Shown here one piece after another: positions 39,595 through 48,593 of a stretch of 64,000 bases of DNA (positions are counted from its first letter, which is position 1; each line of letters starts with the position of its first letter). This DNA comes from Bacteroidota bacterium (GTDB taxonomy: Bacteria; Bacteroidota; Ignavibacteria; UBA10030; SZUA-254), in assembly GCA_020056225.1 (NCBI GenBank), contig JAGVIE010000037.1:1-64000 (forward strand), written 5' to 3'. Below the pieces are notes generated by a model. The model ran no database searches, had not been told where the DNA came from, and was given only the letters and a program-made list of their open reading frames with translations. The position numbers and the translations under genes were made by a program.

Positions 39595-40992
39595 TTAACC
39601 TATCTGGTTTTTAAATTTATTAACGATTTCATCAGCTTGCTCCATAGTCGGCGCTTCTGCGATTATGCGAATAATCGGTTCGGTATTACTTTTCCGCAAG
39701 TGAATCCATGAATCGGGAAAATCGATCTTTAATCCATCGTCAGAATTTATTGTACCAAGAGAATTATTGTTCTGTCGAATCTTCTCGAATATTTGCTCGG
39801 GATTCTTTCCTGAAATATCGATCTTCGATTTAGAGATGGAGTATTGCGGCAGGGTTTTCTTGAATTCCGAAAGCGCACCGCCAAACTCGGCAAGCTGCTG
39901 TAATATTACTGTAATGCCTACGATGGCATCCCTTCCATAATGAACCGCTGGAAGTATCACGCCGCCGCTACCTTCTCCTCCGACAACCGCCCCGATTTCC
40001 TTCATTCGGCTCGCTACATTGATTTCACCAACAGGAGTACGGAACAGATTCGCATGATATAATTTGGCAACATCCTCGACCGCGCGGGTTGTGGAAAGAT
40101 TTATCACAACTGACGGCTGAATATTAACAGCCGATGGTTTATGTTTGGCTGTAGTCGGCTTGCCGGTGTGTTTATATTTCTCAAGTATGAATTTTACAAC
40201 CGATGTAATCGTATATTCTTCGCCGAACGGTTCTCCATTTTCATTTATCAGAACAAGGCGGTCGACATCGGGATCTACGGCTATACCCAAATCGGCTTCT
40301 GCTTCACGAACCCGGCGGCAAAGTTCGGCAAGGTTTTCAGGTACAGGCTCAGGTGCCCGGGAAAATATCCCGCTCACATCGCAATTCATTTCGATAACTT
40401 CACAACCGAGATTGCGAAGTAACTGCGGCACTATCATCCCGCCGGCGGCATTGATGCAATCTATAACAACTTTGAACTTCCGCTGTCGAATCTGTTCGAC
40501 ATCAAAAATGGATTGATTCAGTACTGCTTCAATATGTTTTAGGTAGAATGTTTCATCCGTATTATGTTTGCCGATTTTATTCCAGACGGCGTAGTTAAAT
40601 AATCCTGTATCAGCAATAGACCAGAAGTGTTTATTCTCTTCGGCATTAAGGAACAAACCTGAACTGCCAATAAATTTCATTCCGTTCCATTGGATTGGAT
40701 TATGACTTGCCGTGATCGCGATTCCGCCGGTTGCGCCAAGTTTTTCTACAGCAAGGGCTATCGTTGGCGTCGGCACAACACCGAGCGCAACAACATCACA
40801 ACCCATGGATAGTAAAGTCGATGAAACAATATTCCCAATAATCTTACCGCTAACGCGCCCATCCCTTCCGATAATAATTTTCCCTCGCTTGCAGTATTGC
40901 GCAAACGCCGCAGAGTATTTAACAACGATATCCGGAGTCAAACTTTCCCCGATGATTCCGCGAATACCTGATATGCTGACCATTAAGGACAT
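39595..40992 (-). CDS. glmM: phosphoglucosamine mutase / phosphohexomutase (GlmM-like)
   Basis: 465 residues of the alpha-D-phosphohexomutase family. Phosphoserine loop TASHNP, metal loop DPDVDRLVLI, sugar loop GGEGSGGVI, phosphate loop RKSNTEPIIRI. The N-terminal SGIRGIIGESLTP fits the GlmM/archaeal phosphomannomutase group. It would interconvert glucosamine or mannose 6- and 1-phosphates; the true substrate is not fixed by sequence. EutN follows directly. Confidence 0.85.
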   Translation of the reverse strand: MSLMVSISGIRGIIGESLTPDIVVKYSAAFAQYCKRGKIIIGRDGRVSGKIIGNIVSSTLLSMGCDVVALGVVPTPTIALAVEKLGATGGIAITASHNPIQWNGMKFIGSSGLFLNAEENKHFWSIADTGLFNYAVWNKIGKHNTDETFYLKHIEAVLNQSIFDVEQIRQRKFKVVIDCINAAGGMIVPQLLRNLGCEVIEMNCDVSGIFSRAPEPVPENLAELCRRVREAEADLGIAVDPDVDRLVLINENGEPFGEEYTITSVVKFILEKYKHTGKPTTAKHKPSAVNIQPSVVINLSTTRAVEDVAKLYHANLFRTPVGEINVASRMKEIGAVVGGEGSGGVILPAVHYGRDAIVGITVILQQLAEFGGALSEFKKTLPQYSISKSKIDISGKNPEQIFEKIRQNNNSLGTINSDDGLKIDFPDSWIHLRKSNTEPIIRIIAEAPTMEQADEIVNKFKNQIG

Positions 40993-41129
40993 GGATTTAT
41001 GGAATAATGGATTAGAATACTAATGAATTTATCGTTGGAAATGTAGCAAAGATGAATATGAGAGTCAAATCTTGAATCTCATCCCGATTTTCCGTAAGTT
41101 CTTAGAGAATTCAAACAACGAAATAGGTA

Positions 41130-41675
41130 ATGCTATCTAAGAGTGATAAAGAATCCCTGTTGCAAATTGCCCGCCTGTCGATTGAATCTGCTGTTCGAAA
41201 AAAAGGCGAAGCAATAAAAGGGAATCATTCATCAAGACTGAAGGAAAAATGCGGTGCATTTGTAACACTGCACAAAAGCGGAGAGCTTCGGGGCTGCATC
41301 GGATATATCGAAAGCGATAAACCGTTAACCGATACAGTATGTGATGCCGCTGAAAAAGCCGCTCTTGAAGATTACAGATTTACACCTGTAACGCCGGATG
41401 AGTTGACAGATATTGAAATCGAAATCTCTATCCTCTCCCCTTTAATACTTATACGCAACATTGATGAGATTGAAGTGGGAAAACATGGACTGATTATCGA
41501 TTATCAACATAATCGAGGATTACTACTTCCTCAGGTAGCGACCGAATATGGATGGGACAAGGAAACATTTTTGAATCAGACAGCACGCAAAGCCGGATTA
41601 CAATCGGATCAATGGAAAGATACGAGATCAAAAATTTATATCTTTACTGCAGAGATCTTCAGGGAAGAAAAATAA
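41130..41675 (+). CDS. amrA: AMMECR1-domain protein (AmmeA)
   Basis: 181 residues with the AMMECR1 core: KCGAFVTLHKSGELRGCIGYIE (the invariant LRGCIG), YRFTPVTPDELTDIEIEISIL, and LLLPQVATEYGWDKETFL. The family occurs with Memo proteins and a radical SAM enzyme in an AmmeMemoRadiSam system thought to act in metal-dependent modification chemistry. The AmmeB partner follows after 1 nt; the radical SAM partner is not in the window. Confidence 0.93.
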   Translation: MLSKSDKESLLQIARLSIESAVRKKGEAIKGNHSSRLKEKCGAFVTLHKSGELRGCIGYIESDKPLTDTVCDAAEKAALEDYRFTPVTPDELTDIEIEISILSPLILIRNIDEIEVGKHGLIIDYQHNRGLLLPQVATEYGWDKETFLNQTARKAGLQSDQWKDTRSKIYIFTAEIFREEK

Positions 41676-41676
41676 T

Positions 41677-42504
41677 ATGACGACTATTCGGCAACCTGCA
41701 GTTGCAGGTATGTTTTATACGGCTAATCCCAAAGCGCTCGACAGGGAAATAGATCAAATGTTGGAAGAAGTAATCGTGCCGCAAATAAAAGGATCTCTTG
41801 TCGCTCTTATTGTGCCACATGCGGGATATACCTATTCGGGTGCAACCGCTGCTCATGCATATAAGCTTCTTCAGATCAATCCGGTACAAACGGTTATTGT
41901 CATCTCGCCAAGTCACAGGGAATACTTCAAAGGCATCTCAATATTCAACGGAGACGCTTACCGGACTCCCCTGGGTAATGTTGCACTCGACTCAACACTA
42001 ATTGATGATCTTATGAAAGATGAAAACATAATCGAGCTATCCGACCGAGGACATCTTGCAGAGCATGCGATTGAAGTTCAGCTTCCGTTCCTTCAAAAAG
42101 TGCTGGGCGATTTTAAATTAGTCCCTGTTATCATGGGCGACCAGAACCGTGAGTTGTGTTATCACCTCAGCAATAAACTTGCAAAAGTACTAAAAGGAAA
42201 AAACGCGCTAATTGTCGCTTCAAGCGATCTCTCACATTATCACACCGCGGATGAAGCGGACGCGCTGGATAAAATTACCATCGATGATCTCATTAAATTC
42301 GATCACGAACAACTTGCGCACGATATTGAAAATGCACGCACCGAAGCTTGCGGCGGCGGTCCGATTATAGCCGCACTCAGTGCCGCCAAAATGCTCGGCG
42401 CAAACCATGTAGAAATACTGCATCACTGCAACTCAGGTAACATCACGGGCGAACGCGATGCGGTTGTCGGTTATCTTTCTGCGGCAATCACGAGGGAGAA
42501 TTAA
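41677..42504 (+). CDS. amrB: Memo-family protein (AmmeB)
   Basis: 275 residues of the MEMO1 family, related in fold to class III extradiol dioxygenases. PAVAGMFYTANPKALDREID, IVPHAGYTYSGATAAHAY, VISPSHREYFKGIS, EHAIEVQLPFLQ, IVASSDLSHYH and the histidine in LHHCNSGNITGERDAVVGY cover the metal-site residues. It follows amrA within one base, so the two are one transcript. It acts in the cytoplasm; the reaction is not settled. Confidence 0.93.
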   Translation: MTTIRQPAVAGMFYTANPKALDREIDQMLEEVIVPQIKGSLVALIVPHAGYTYSGATAAHAYKLLQINPVQTVIVISPSHREYFKGISIFNGDAYRTPLGNVALDSTLIDDLMKDENIIELSDRGHLAEHAIEVQLPFLQKVLGDFKLVPVIMGDQNRELCYHLSNKLAKVLKGKNALIVASSDLSHYHTADEADALDKITIDDLIKFDHEQLAHDIENARTEACGGGPIIAALSAAKMLGANHVEILHHCNSGNITGERDAVVGYLSAAITREN

Positions 42505-42510
42505 CCAGAT

Positions 42511-43446
42511 ATGGCTGTACGCTATCCGAAGATCACTATCATCGGAGCCGGAACTGTCGGTTCGGCATTTGCAGTTGCACTCTTTGAAAAAGGTTATCCG
42601 ATAATCGGCATCATAAGCCGGACAGGATCATCGGCTATTAAATTAGCTCATGCCGTCAAATGTAAAAATGTTTCCACGCAAATATCAGACATACCGTTAA
42701 ATACTGAAATCATATTCATCGCTGTTCCTGACAGATCAATCAGGGAAGTAGCCGCTGAACTGGCAAAAGTTAAAAAAATAAAATTCAATAAATTATTCAT
42801 TGTACATTGTTCCGGTGTTCATTCCGTTGATGTGCTTGATCCTTTAAAGAGAAGAACCGCACTTGTAGGTTCAATCCACCCTGTTCAGACATTTCCTTCG
42901 TCCGGGAAACCGTCACGACTTCAATCTAAACTAAAAGGCATCTATTACGGAATCGAAGGCAATCCTGAGGCAGTTGATAAAATTCAGCAGATTGTAGAAG
43001 ATTTGGGTGGAAAGTCGATCGTTATACCCAAAGAGTTGAAACCACTCTACCATGTCGCTTGCGTGATGGCATCGAATTATCTGACTATGTTCCTTAATAC
43101 TATCACTGAACTTTCAAAGAAACTCGAAATGAAAGCATCCTGGGCGGAAGTTTTCGGACCTCTTATGATGACAACGATGGAGAATGTCATTCAATCGTCC
43201 GCACCGTTAGCGCTCACGGGTCCTATTGTTCGGAATGATTTTGAAACATTAGACCTTCATCTGCAAACGTTAAATGACTATGCACCTCAGTTCCTGCCTA
43301 TCTATACAATCGGGGGAATCGAGGTTGCGCGCATCGCAAAAGAAAACGAAAAAATAACACAAGAGAATTTTAACGAAATAATTAGTAAATTCAGAAAATT
43401 CATCAAATCAAGTTCAGTTAAAAATATTTCTAAGGTGAAACGGTGA
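42511..43446 (+). CDS. Rossmann-like DUF2520 protein
   Basis: 311 residues. N-terminal NAD(P)-binding fold (TIIGAGTVGSAFAVALFEKG, IIFIAVPDRSIREVAAELA, VHCSGVHSVDVL, IHPVQTFPS) and a helical C-terminal DUF2520 domain like that of 6-phosphogluconate-dehydrogenase-type enzymes (HVACVMASNYLTMFLNTI, GPIVRNDFETLDLHLQTL). The substrate is unknown. It is 7 nt after amrB and its stop overlaps the GTG of the next gene. Confidence 0.88.
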   Translation: MAVRYPKITIIGAGTVGSAFAVALFEKGYPIIGIISRTGSSAIKLAHAVKCKNVSTQISDIPLNTEIIFIAVPDRSIREVAAELAKVKKIKFNKLFIVHCSGVHSVDVLDPLKRRTALVGSIHPVQTFPSSGKPSRLQSKLKGIYYGIEGNPEAVDKIQQIVEDLGGKSIVIPKELKPLYHVACVMASNYLTMFLNTITELSKKLEMKASWAEVFGPLMMTTMENVIQSSAPLALTGPIVRNDFETLDLHLQTLNDYAPQFLPIYTIGGIEVARIAKENEKITQENFNEIISKFRKFIKSSSVKNISKVKR

Positions 43447-44507
43447 AAGCATTAATAGCCAGTGGCGGACACGGCACGCGCCTGCGTCCACTAACGCATA
43501 CTCAGAACAAACATCTCATACCTATTGCAAACAAGCCGATACTGCATTATGCTATCGAAGCGGCAGTCGATGCGGGAATTAAGCAGATCGGGATCATTCA
43601 CAATGCCGACAGCAAAGAAGTTCCGAATGCAATCGGGAATGGGAAAAGATGGGGAGTAAAAATAACATTCATCCCGCAAAAAACTCCCGCGGGACTCGCG
43701 CATGTTGTAAAGATCGCAGAGAAGTTCATCGGGAAGGATAATTTTATTTTCTACCTTGGCGATAATATGGTCGTAGGCGGCGTGAAAAGATTCATAGATG
43801 AATTCGAGAAGAGCGACTGCAACTGCTGGCTGACGCTTTCAAGAGTCAAGGATCCGGAACGATTCGGTGTGCCTGTAATAAAGAATAATAAAATAATTAA
43901 GGTAGAGGAAAAACCTTCGAAGCCGAAGAGCCAATTCGCTGTTGCCGGAATTTACATTTACGACCGGCATATATTTGAAGCAGTAAAGAAAATTAAGCCA
44001 AGCGCGCGCGGCGAGTATGAAATTTCCGATGCTCACACTTACCTCATCGAGCATGGATATAAAGTCGGATACAGCGAGATAACCGGATGGTGGAAAGATA
44101 CCGGCAAACCTGCTGATTTGCTTGAAGCCAACCGTTTGGTGCTTGATAACATCGAACCAAATATTAAAGGTGACACTGACAAGATTTCATCCGTTCTCGG
44201 AAAAGTTATTCTCGAGGAAGGATCGAAAGTCGTTAACAGTGTAATTCGGGGACCTGCGATCATTGGCAAAAATGCTGTAATTGAAAATAGTTATATCGGA
44301 CCGTTTACATCCATCGGAAACAACACTATTATCCAGAACGCCGAGGTTGAGTACAGCATTGTTCTTCGCGATTCGAAAATTATGAATGTAAAACTCCGCA
44401 TCGAAGGCAGTATACTTGGTAATGACGTGGAGATTGTTGAAGCGAACGGCAAACCGCATGTACACCGGTTTATGATCGGAGACCAAAGCAGAGTTGAAGT
44501 AGCATGA
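43443..44507 (+). CDS. glucose-1-phosphate thymidylyltransferase, long RmlA type
   Basis: 354 residues. The nucleotidyltransferase motif is SGGHGTRLRPLTHTQNKHLIPI, with YLGDNMVVGG (metal Asp) and EEKPSKPKSQFAVAGIYIYD. Residues ~250-350 form a left-handed beta-helix (GPAIIGKNAVIENSYIGPFTSIGNNT), which marks the long RmlA group active on dTDP-sugar synthesis. Start is GTG overlapping the previous stop (GTGA). No RmlB-D are nearby. Confidence 0.9.
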   Translation: MKALIASGGHGTRLRPLTHTQNKHLIPIANKPILHYAIEAAVDAGIKQIGIIHNADSKEVPNAIGNGKRWGVKITFIPQKTPAGLAHVVKIAEKFIGKDNFIFYLGDNMVVGGVKRFIDEFEKSDCNCWLTLSRVKDPERFGVPVIKNNKIIKVEEKPSKPKSQFAVAGIYIYDRHIFEAVKKIKPSARGEYEISDAHTYLIEHGYKVGYSEITGWWKDTGKPADLLEANRLVLDNIEPNIKGDTDKISSVLGKVILEEGSKVVNSVIRGPAIIGKNAVIENSYIGPFTSIGNNTIIQNAEVEYSIVLRDSKIMNVKLRIEGSILGNDVEIVEANGKPHVHRFMIGDQSRVEVA

Positions 44508-45007
44508 TTGATATACGATGTGAGATGTGGGATATGCGTGTAAAGAAAGAGTGAGTATGGAAAAGGGATACGAAAAATTAGAGATTTATAAACTCGCACG
44601 CGAGTTGGCGATAAAGATTCATCAAATAACTTTATCCCTTCCAAAATTCGAGATGTACGAGGAAGGAAGTCAAATACGCCGTTCCGCTAAGTCAATCCCC
44701 GCAAACATAGTAGAAGGTTATTGTTTACGACGCCACAAGAATGAATACTTGCAATATCTCCATCGAGCGTTTGGTTCTTGTGAAGAAACAAAATATCACC
44801 TCGGAATTCTTTTTGAAACTCGCTCGCTTGACAATAAAGAAGTTTTTACAGAACTTTTAGAAAAATATGATCATCTTGGAAAGATGATATTTCGTTTTGT
44901 CGGGTCAGTAAGTATCAATCATCTTCCTCCATCCTATATCAAAGAACCTGATATTGAATATGAAACTTAATTAACTCACATCCCAAATCACATAGCGCAC
45001 ATCAATT
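44508..45007. mobile_element. four-helix-bundle gene bounded by inverted heptad repeats
   Basis: On the left TGATATA-CGATGTG-AGATGTG-GGATATG; on the right, read in reverse, TGATGTG-CGCTATG-TGATTTG-GGATGTG. About 21 of 28 positions agree, in 7-nt phase. The single gene between them is of the rRNA intervening-sequence type. This looks like one small mobile unit inserted between the RmlA and crotonase genes. Confidence 0.6.
44557..44970 (+). CDS. four-helix bundle protein (rRNA intervening-sequence family)
   Basis: 137 residues from ATG 44557. The pattern EKLEIYKLARELAIKIHQIT, QIRRSAKSIPANIVEGYCLRR, EYLQYLHRAFGSCEETKYHL is that of the TIGR02436 four-helix bundle family, first seen inside 23S rRNA intervening sequences and also found as stand-alone intergenic copies. 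Related Avd proteins serve diversity-generating retroelements, but no reverse transcriptase is here. The gene is framed by inverted heptad repeats. Confidence 0.88.
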   Translation: MEKGYEKLEIYKLARELAIKIHQITLSLPKFEMYEEGSQIRRSAKSIPANIVEGYCLRRHKNEYLQYLHRAFGSCEETKYHLGILFETRSLDNKEVFTELLEKYDHLGKMIFRFVGSVSINHLPPSYIKEPDIEYET

Positions 45008-45008
45008 T

Positions 45009-45791
45009 ATGGACTACCAAACACTACTTCTAACAATCAAAGACCGCATCGCGGTTATTACCATCAATCGTCCAGACAAGCTCAATGCATTGAATGCTCA
45101 ATGCAAAAGCGAGATGAAGGATTTATTCATCAATCTCAAAACCAATAATGAGGTTGATGCCGTAGTACTTACAGGCGCCGGTGAGAAAGCATTTGTTGCA
45201 GGGACTGATATAGGTGAGCTAACTTCACTCAATGCAAAGACTGGCGAAGAATTTTCCGCAAACGGAATCGCAAACCTCGATCTCATTCAACATCTTGGCA
45301 AACCGGTCATCGCCGCAGTAAATGGTTACGCCCTCGGCGGCGGCTGCGAACTTGCAATGGCATGTCATATTCGCATTGCATCCGAGAATGCAAAGTTTGG
45401 TCAGCCTGAAGTTAACCTTGGCACTTTTCCCGGTTACGGTGGAACCCAACGTCTCCCCCGTCTTATCGGGCACGGCAGAGCAATGGAAATGATACTGACA
45501 GGTAATCAGATCGACGCGAATGAAGCTTACCGCATCGGTTTAGTAAACAAAATTGTCCCGCTTGCCGATTTACTTTCAACGGCAGAAACAATGGCACGGT
45601 CAATAATCAGCAAAGGACAACCGGCAGTCCGATTAGCTCTTAAAGCGATCAATGCCACATTAGAAAAATCTTTGTCAGATGGCTTAAAGTACGAAGCAGA
45701 GCTGTGGGGCGAGTGCTGTGATACTGAAGATTTTAAGGAAGGCACGAAAGCTTTCATCGAAAAAAGAAAACCTACTTTCAAGGGAAAATGA
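45009..45791 (+). CDS. enoyl-CoA hydratase/isomerase (crotonase)
   Basis: 260 residues. Oxyanion-hole segments FVAGTDIGEL and NGYALGGGCELAMACH, plus both catalytic glutamates (GGGCEL and GQPEVNLG), then FPGYGGTQRLPRLIG. This makes it a true hydratase, most similar to short-chain or crotonyl-CoA-type enzymes. It acts in fatty or amino-acid oxidation, or butyrate-type routes. No other beta-oxidation genes are adjacent. Its stop overlaps the next ATG (ATGA). Confidence 0.93.
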   Translation: MDYQTLLLTIKDRIAVITINRPDKLNALNAQCKSEMKDLFINLKTNNEVDAVVLTGAGEKAFVAGTDIGELTSLNAKTGEEFSANGIANLDLIQHLGKPVIAAVNGYALGGGCELAMACHIRIASENAKFGQPEVNLGTFPGYGGTQRLPRLIGHGRAMEMILTGNQIDANEAYRIGLVNKIVPLADLLSTAETMARSIISKGQPAVRLALKAINATLEKSLSDGLKYEAELWGECCDTEDFKEGTKAFIEKRKPTFKGK

Positions 45792-46270
45792 ATTTGTGCT
45801 TTGATAAATCAATATTTTTTCGTTTCTTTATCATCCTTGTAATGGCTGGCACTGCCGTGGGATTATCCGTTCTAAATCAGTCGGCGGCAAGTGCATCTTC
45901 CGCGCAAACACACAAGGATATATCGATTACTGCCAGAGAAATTGATCGGCAAGTTGATTCTGTGTTGATACAATTTCGAATAGACAAGAAATGGTGCCGG
46001 AAAAGAAATGTTGAAATTCCCGGCACAAATCTAAATCGTGTGGAACGAAAGGTCCTGATTCCTCCGGAGATAATTCCAGTTCAAATGAATCAGGCATTGA
46101 ACATGATGGCACAACGGTACGGCGGAAGGGCAATCGGATCAGAAAATCTGCGGGAAAATTCGGTAACCATACACATCAAACTCGAAGGATACATTATTCA
46201 AACAATCATTTTGAAAACATCAAAGGATTTAAAGCGAACAATCGAAAAGAAACAACAAAGAAAGATATAA
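45788..46270 (+). CDS. hypothetical membrane-anchored protein
   Basis: 160 residues with one N-terminal membrane segment (FFRFFIILVMAGTAVGLSVL) and a soluble alpha/beta part containing IDRQVDSVLIQFRIDKKW, KVLIPPEIIPVQMNQALNMMAQRYGG and SVTIHIKLEGYIIQTIIL. The layout resembles the small domain that precedes some divergent polysaccharide deacetylases, but this is a weak impression. It overlaps crotonase by 4 bp and is 10 nt before the glycyl-tRNA synthetase gene. Confidence 0.65.
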   Translation: MNLCFDKSIFFRFFIILVMAGTAVGLSVLNQSAASASSAQTHKDISITAREIDRQVDSVLIQFRIDKKWCRKRNVEIPGTNLNRVERKVLIPPEIIPVQMNQALNMMAQRYGGRAIGSENLRENSVTIHIKLEGYIIQTIILKTSKDLKRTIEKKQQRKI

Positions 46271-46280
46271 TTAGGAATTT

Positions 46281-47762
46281 ATGGCAAAGCCAAACAATAG
46301 CACAGATGCACAATTAATGGAAAAACTCGTCTCACTTTGTAAACGAAGGGGATTCATTTTTCAATCATCAGAAATCTACGGCGGCTTAAACGGCGCTTGG
46401 GATTATGGTCCACTGGGTGTTGAGCTGCTCAGAAATGTCAAAGATGAGTGGTGGAAGAACATGACTTATCGTGAAGATGTCGAGGGTTTAGATGCCGCCA
46501 TTCTCATGCACCCGCGTGTTTGGGAAGCGTCGGGTCACGTGGAGAATTTCACCGACCCGATGGTGGATTGCAAGCAGTGCAAATCGCGCTATCGTCTTGA
46601 TATTCTTTTTGAGGAAATTTCCATTAAGAAACAGAAAGATGTTTTACGCGAACTTGATCCGCAAAAATTTCAAGGCCAGCAGAAAGATGAATTTATTGTA
46701 GAAGAGTTCAAGAAGATTGCCGAGGCAACTCCAAACTCTGTGCTCTCCGCTTTAAGCTGTCCAAGCTGCGGCAACAAAGGTACATTTACAGATGCGCGTA
46801 AATTCAATCTCATGTTCAAAACATTTGTCGGACCTGTGGAAAATTCGGGAGCGGTTGTTTATCTTAGACCGGAGACGGCTCAAGGAATATTCGTGAACTT
46901 TCTTAACGTCCAGTCATCATCGCGGCAAAAACTGCCATTCGGTATCGCGCAAATCGGTAAAGCTTTCCGTAACGAAATCAATACGAAGAATTTTCTTTTC
47001 CGCACACGCGAATTCGAACAGATGGAAATGCAGTTCTTCGTCAAGCCCGGCACCGATGATAAATGGTTCGAATACTGGCGTGAACAGCGAATGCAGTGGT
47101 TTATAGATTTGGGCATGAAGAAAGAAAAACTCCAGTGGCATCAACATGCACCCGATAAGCTTGCCCACTATGCCAAGGACGCATTCGATATTGAATATCT
47201 CTTTCCATTCGGTTGGGGCGAGATTGAAGGAGTACACAACCGCACAAATTTCGATCTTTCAAGACACGAAGAATATTCCGGCAAGACTTTGAAATATTTT
47301 GACGAAGAAACGAAAGAGAAATTTACACCATTCATTATCGAGACATCTGCCGGTGCAAGCCGCTCTCTTATGGCATTTCTTGTCAATGCGTACCACGAGG
47401 AAGAAGCAATGAGTGCAGAGGGAAAAATGGAACAGCGGGTGGTTATGAAATTCCATCCTAAACTTGCACCTATTAAAGCGGCAATCTTCCCTCTCGTCAA
47501 TCGTGACGGTATGCCGGAGATCTCGAAAAATATCGAACGGGAACTACGTCCGCACCTAAGGGTGTTTTATGACGATAGCGGCGCAGTCGGCAGACGATAC
47601 CGCCGTCAGGATGAAGTCGGTACTCCATACTGCATCACAATAGATTCGCAGACTTTAGTAGATCAAACCGTCACCATTCGTGAAAGAGATTCCATGGTGC
47701 AGGAACGAATTGCAACGGATCAACTTCTTTCTTATTTTAGAACTAAATTTACTTTCGGTTAA
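46281..47762 (+). CDS. glyS: glycyl-tRNA synthetase, homodimeric (alpha2) type
   Basis: 493 residues. Charges tRNA-Gly. Class II motif 1 region LCKRRGFIFQSSEIYGGLNGAWDYGPLG, motif 2 IAQIGKAFRNEINTKNFLFRTREFEQMEMQFF, motif 3 ETSAGASRSLMAFL, zinc-type cysteines (CKQCKSRY, CPSCGNKG), and a C-terminal anticodon-binding domain (APIKAAIFPLV, GRRYRRQDEVGTPYCITI). This is the single-subunit form, not the alpha/beta GlyQS tetramer. Confidence 0.96.
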   Translation: MAKPNNSTDAQLMEKLVSLCKRRGFIFQSSEIYGGLNGAWDYGPLGVELLRNVKDEWWKNMTYREDVEGLDAAILMHPRVWEASGHVENFTDPMVDCKQCKSRYRLDILFEEISIKKQKDVLRELDPQKFQGQQKDEFIVEEFKKIAEATPNSVLSALSCPSCGNKGTFTDARKFNLMFKTFVGPVENSGAVVYLRPETAQGIFVNFLNVQSSSRQKLPFGIAQIGKAFRNEINTKNFLFRTREFEQMEMQFFVKPGTDDKWFEYWREQRMQWFIDLGMKKEKLQWHQHAPDKLAHYAKDAFDIEYLFPFGWGEIEGVHNRTNFDLSRHEEYSGKTLKYFDEETKEKFTPFIIETSAGASRSLMAFLVNAYHEEEAMSAEGKMEQRVVMKFHPKLAPIKAAIFPLVNRDGMPEISKNIERELRPHLRVFYDDSGAVGRRYRRQDEVGTPYCITIDSQTLVDQTVTIRERDSMVQERIATDQLLSYFRTKFTFG

Positions 47763-47803
47763 TCCAAACAAGTTTATCAATCAAAAATATAAAGGGTAGA
47801 AAA

Positions 47804-48475
47804 ATGAAAAAATTACTCACAGTCGGAATTATTCTAACGCTCAGCATTTCCATAATATTTATGGGATGCGGAACAAGTAAAACATTTAGAGGCGGTGCAA
47901 TCGGCGCCGCGGCAGGTGGAATATTAGGCGGGATCATCGGTAAGCAGGCAGGAAGCACGGCTACCGGCGCTATCATTGGCGCGGTCGTCGGCGGCACCGC
48001 AGGCGCTCTGATCGGTAATTATATGGATAAGCAGGCAGAAGAGATGCAGCGTGATCTGAAGGGTGCAAAGGTAGAGCGTGTCGGTGAAGGGATCAAAATT
48101 ACTTTCGATTCGGGAATACTCTTCGAAGTTAATAAATCGGACCTACAACCGGCGGCAAGATCTAACATAGAAAACCTTGCAAAGATTTTGAACAAATACG
48201 ACGACACGAATATTCTTATTGAGGGCCACACCGATTCAACCGGCACGCTTGAACACAATCAAATGCTGTCGGAAAAGCGCGCCGAATCCGTGTCCGGTTA
48301 TCTTAAGGGTTTAAATGTTCAGGGACCCCGCATTTCAACAGTCGGTTATGGTCCAAACCAACCCGTCGCATCTAACGTGACCACTGAAGGTCGCCAGCAG
48401 AACCGCCGAGTAGAAGTTGCAATCTTCGCGAACGATAAATTGAAGGATGCCGCCGCAAAAGGCGAAATTCAATAA
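47804..48475 (+). CDS. OmpA-family peptidoglycan-binding lipoprotein with glycine zipper
   Basis: 223 residues. Lipobox IFMGCGT, then a glycine-zipper membrane segment (GGAIGAAAGGILGGIIG, GAIIGAVVGGTAGALIGNY) and an OmpA C-terminal domain: GILFEVNKSDLQPAA, ILIEGHTDSTG, LSEKRAESVSGYL, VGYGPNQPVASN, GRQQNRRVEVAI. The D and R that bind diaminopimelate are present. It links outer membrane and peptidoglycan, as in YiaD-type proteins. Terminator at 48508-48556. Confidence 0.92.
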   Translation: MKKLLTVGIILTLSISIIFMGCGTSKTFRGGAIGAAAGGILGGIIGKQAGSTATGAIIGAVVGGTAGALIGNYMDKQAEEMQRDLKGAKVERVGEGIKITFDSGILFEVNKSDLQPAARSNIENLAKILNKYDDTNILIEGHTDSTGTLEHNQMLSEKRAESVSGYLKGLNVQGPRISTVGYGPNQPVASNVTTEGRQQNRRVEVAIFANDKLKDAAAKGEIQ

Positions 48476-48507
48476 ATCATTTATCTCGAACATTTTTCAT
48501 CTAAGAT

Positions 48508-48556
48508 TATGGGGAAAGATTCTACAGGAGAATATTCCATCGAATCCTTCCCCATA
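48508..48556 (+). terminator. long hairpin terminator
   Basis: Stem TATGGGGAAAGATTC / GAATCCTTCCCCATA, 15 bp with one mismatch, loop of ~19 nt, followed by ATTTATTACTT. Ends the OmpA-lipoprotein transcript. Confidence 0.75.
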
Positions 48557-48593
48557 ATTTATTACTTCGATAGCAACAATTAAGAATTATTAA

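Noticed and set aside
44557-44970. Avd component of a diversity-generating retroelement
   Set aside because: No reverse transcriptase, template or variable repeat is present nearby.
44508-45007. Piece of a 23S rRNA gene with an intervening sequence
   Set aside because: No rRNA sequence flanks the four-helix-bundle gene; both sides are protein genes.
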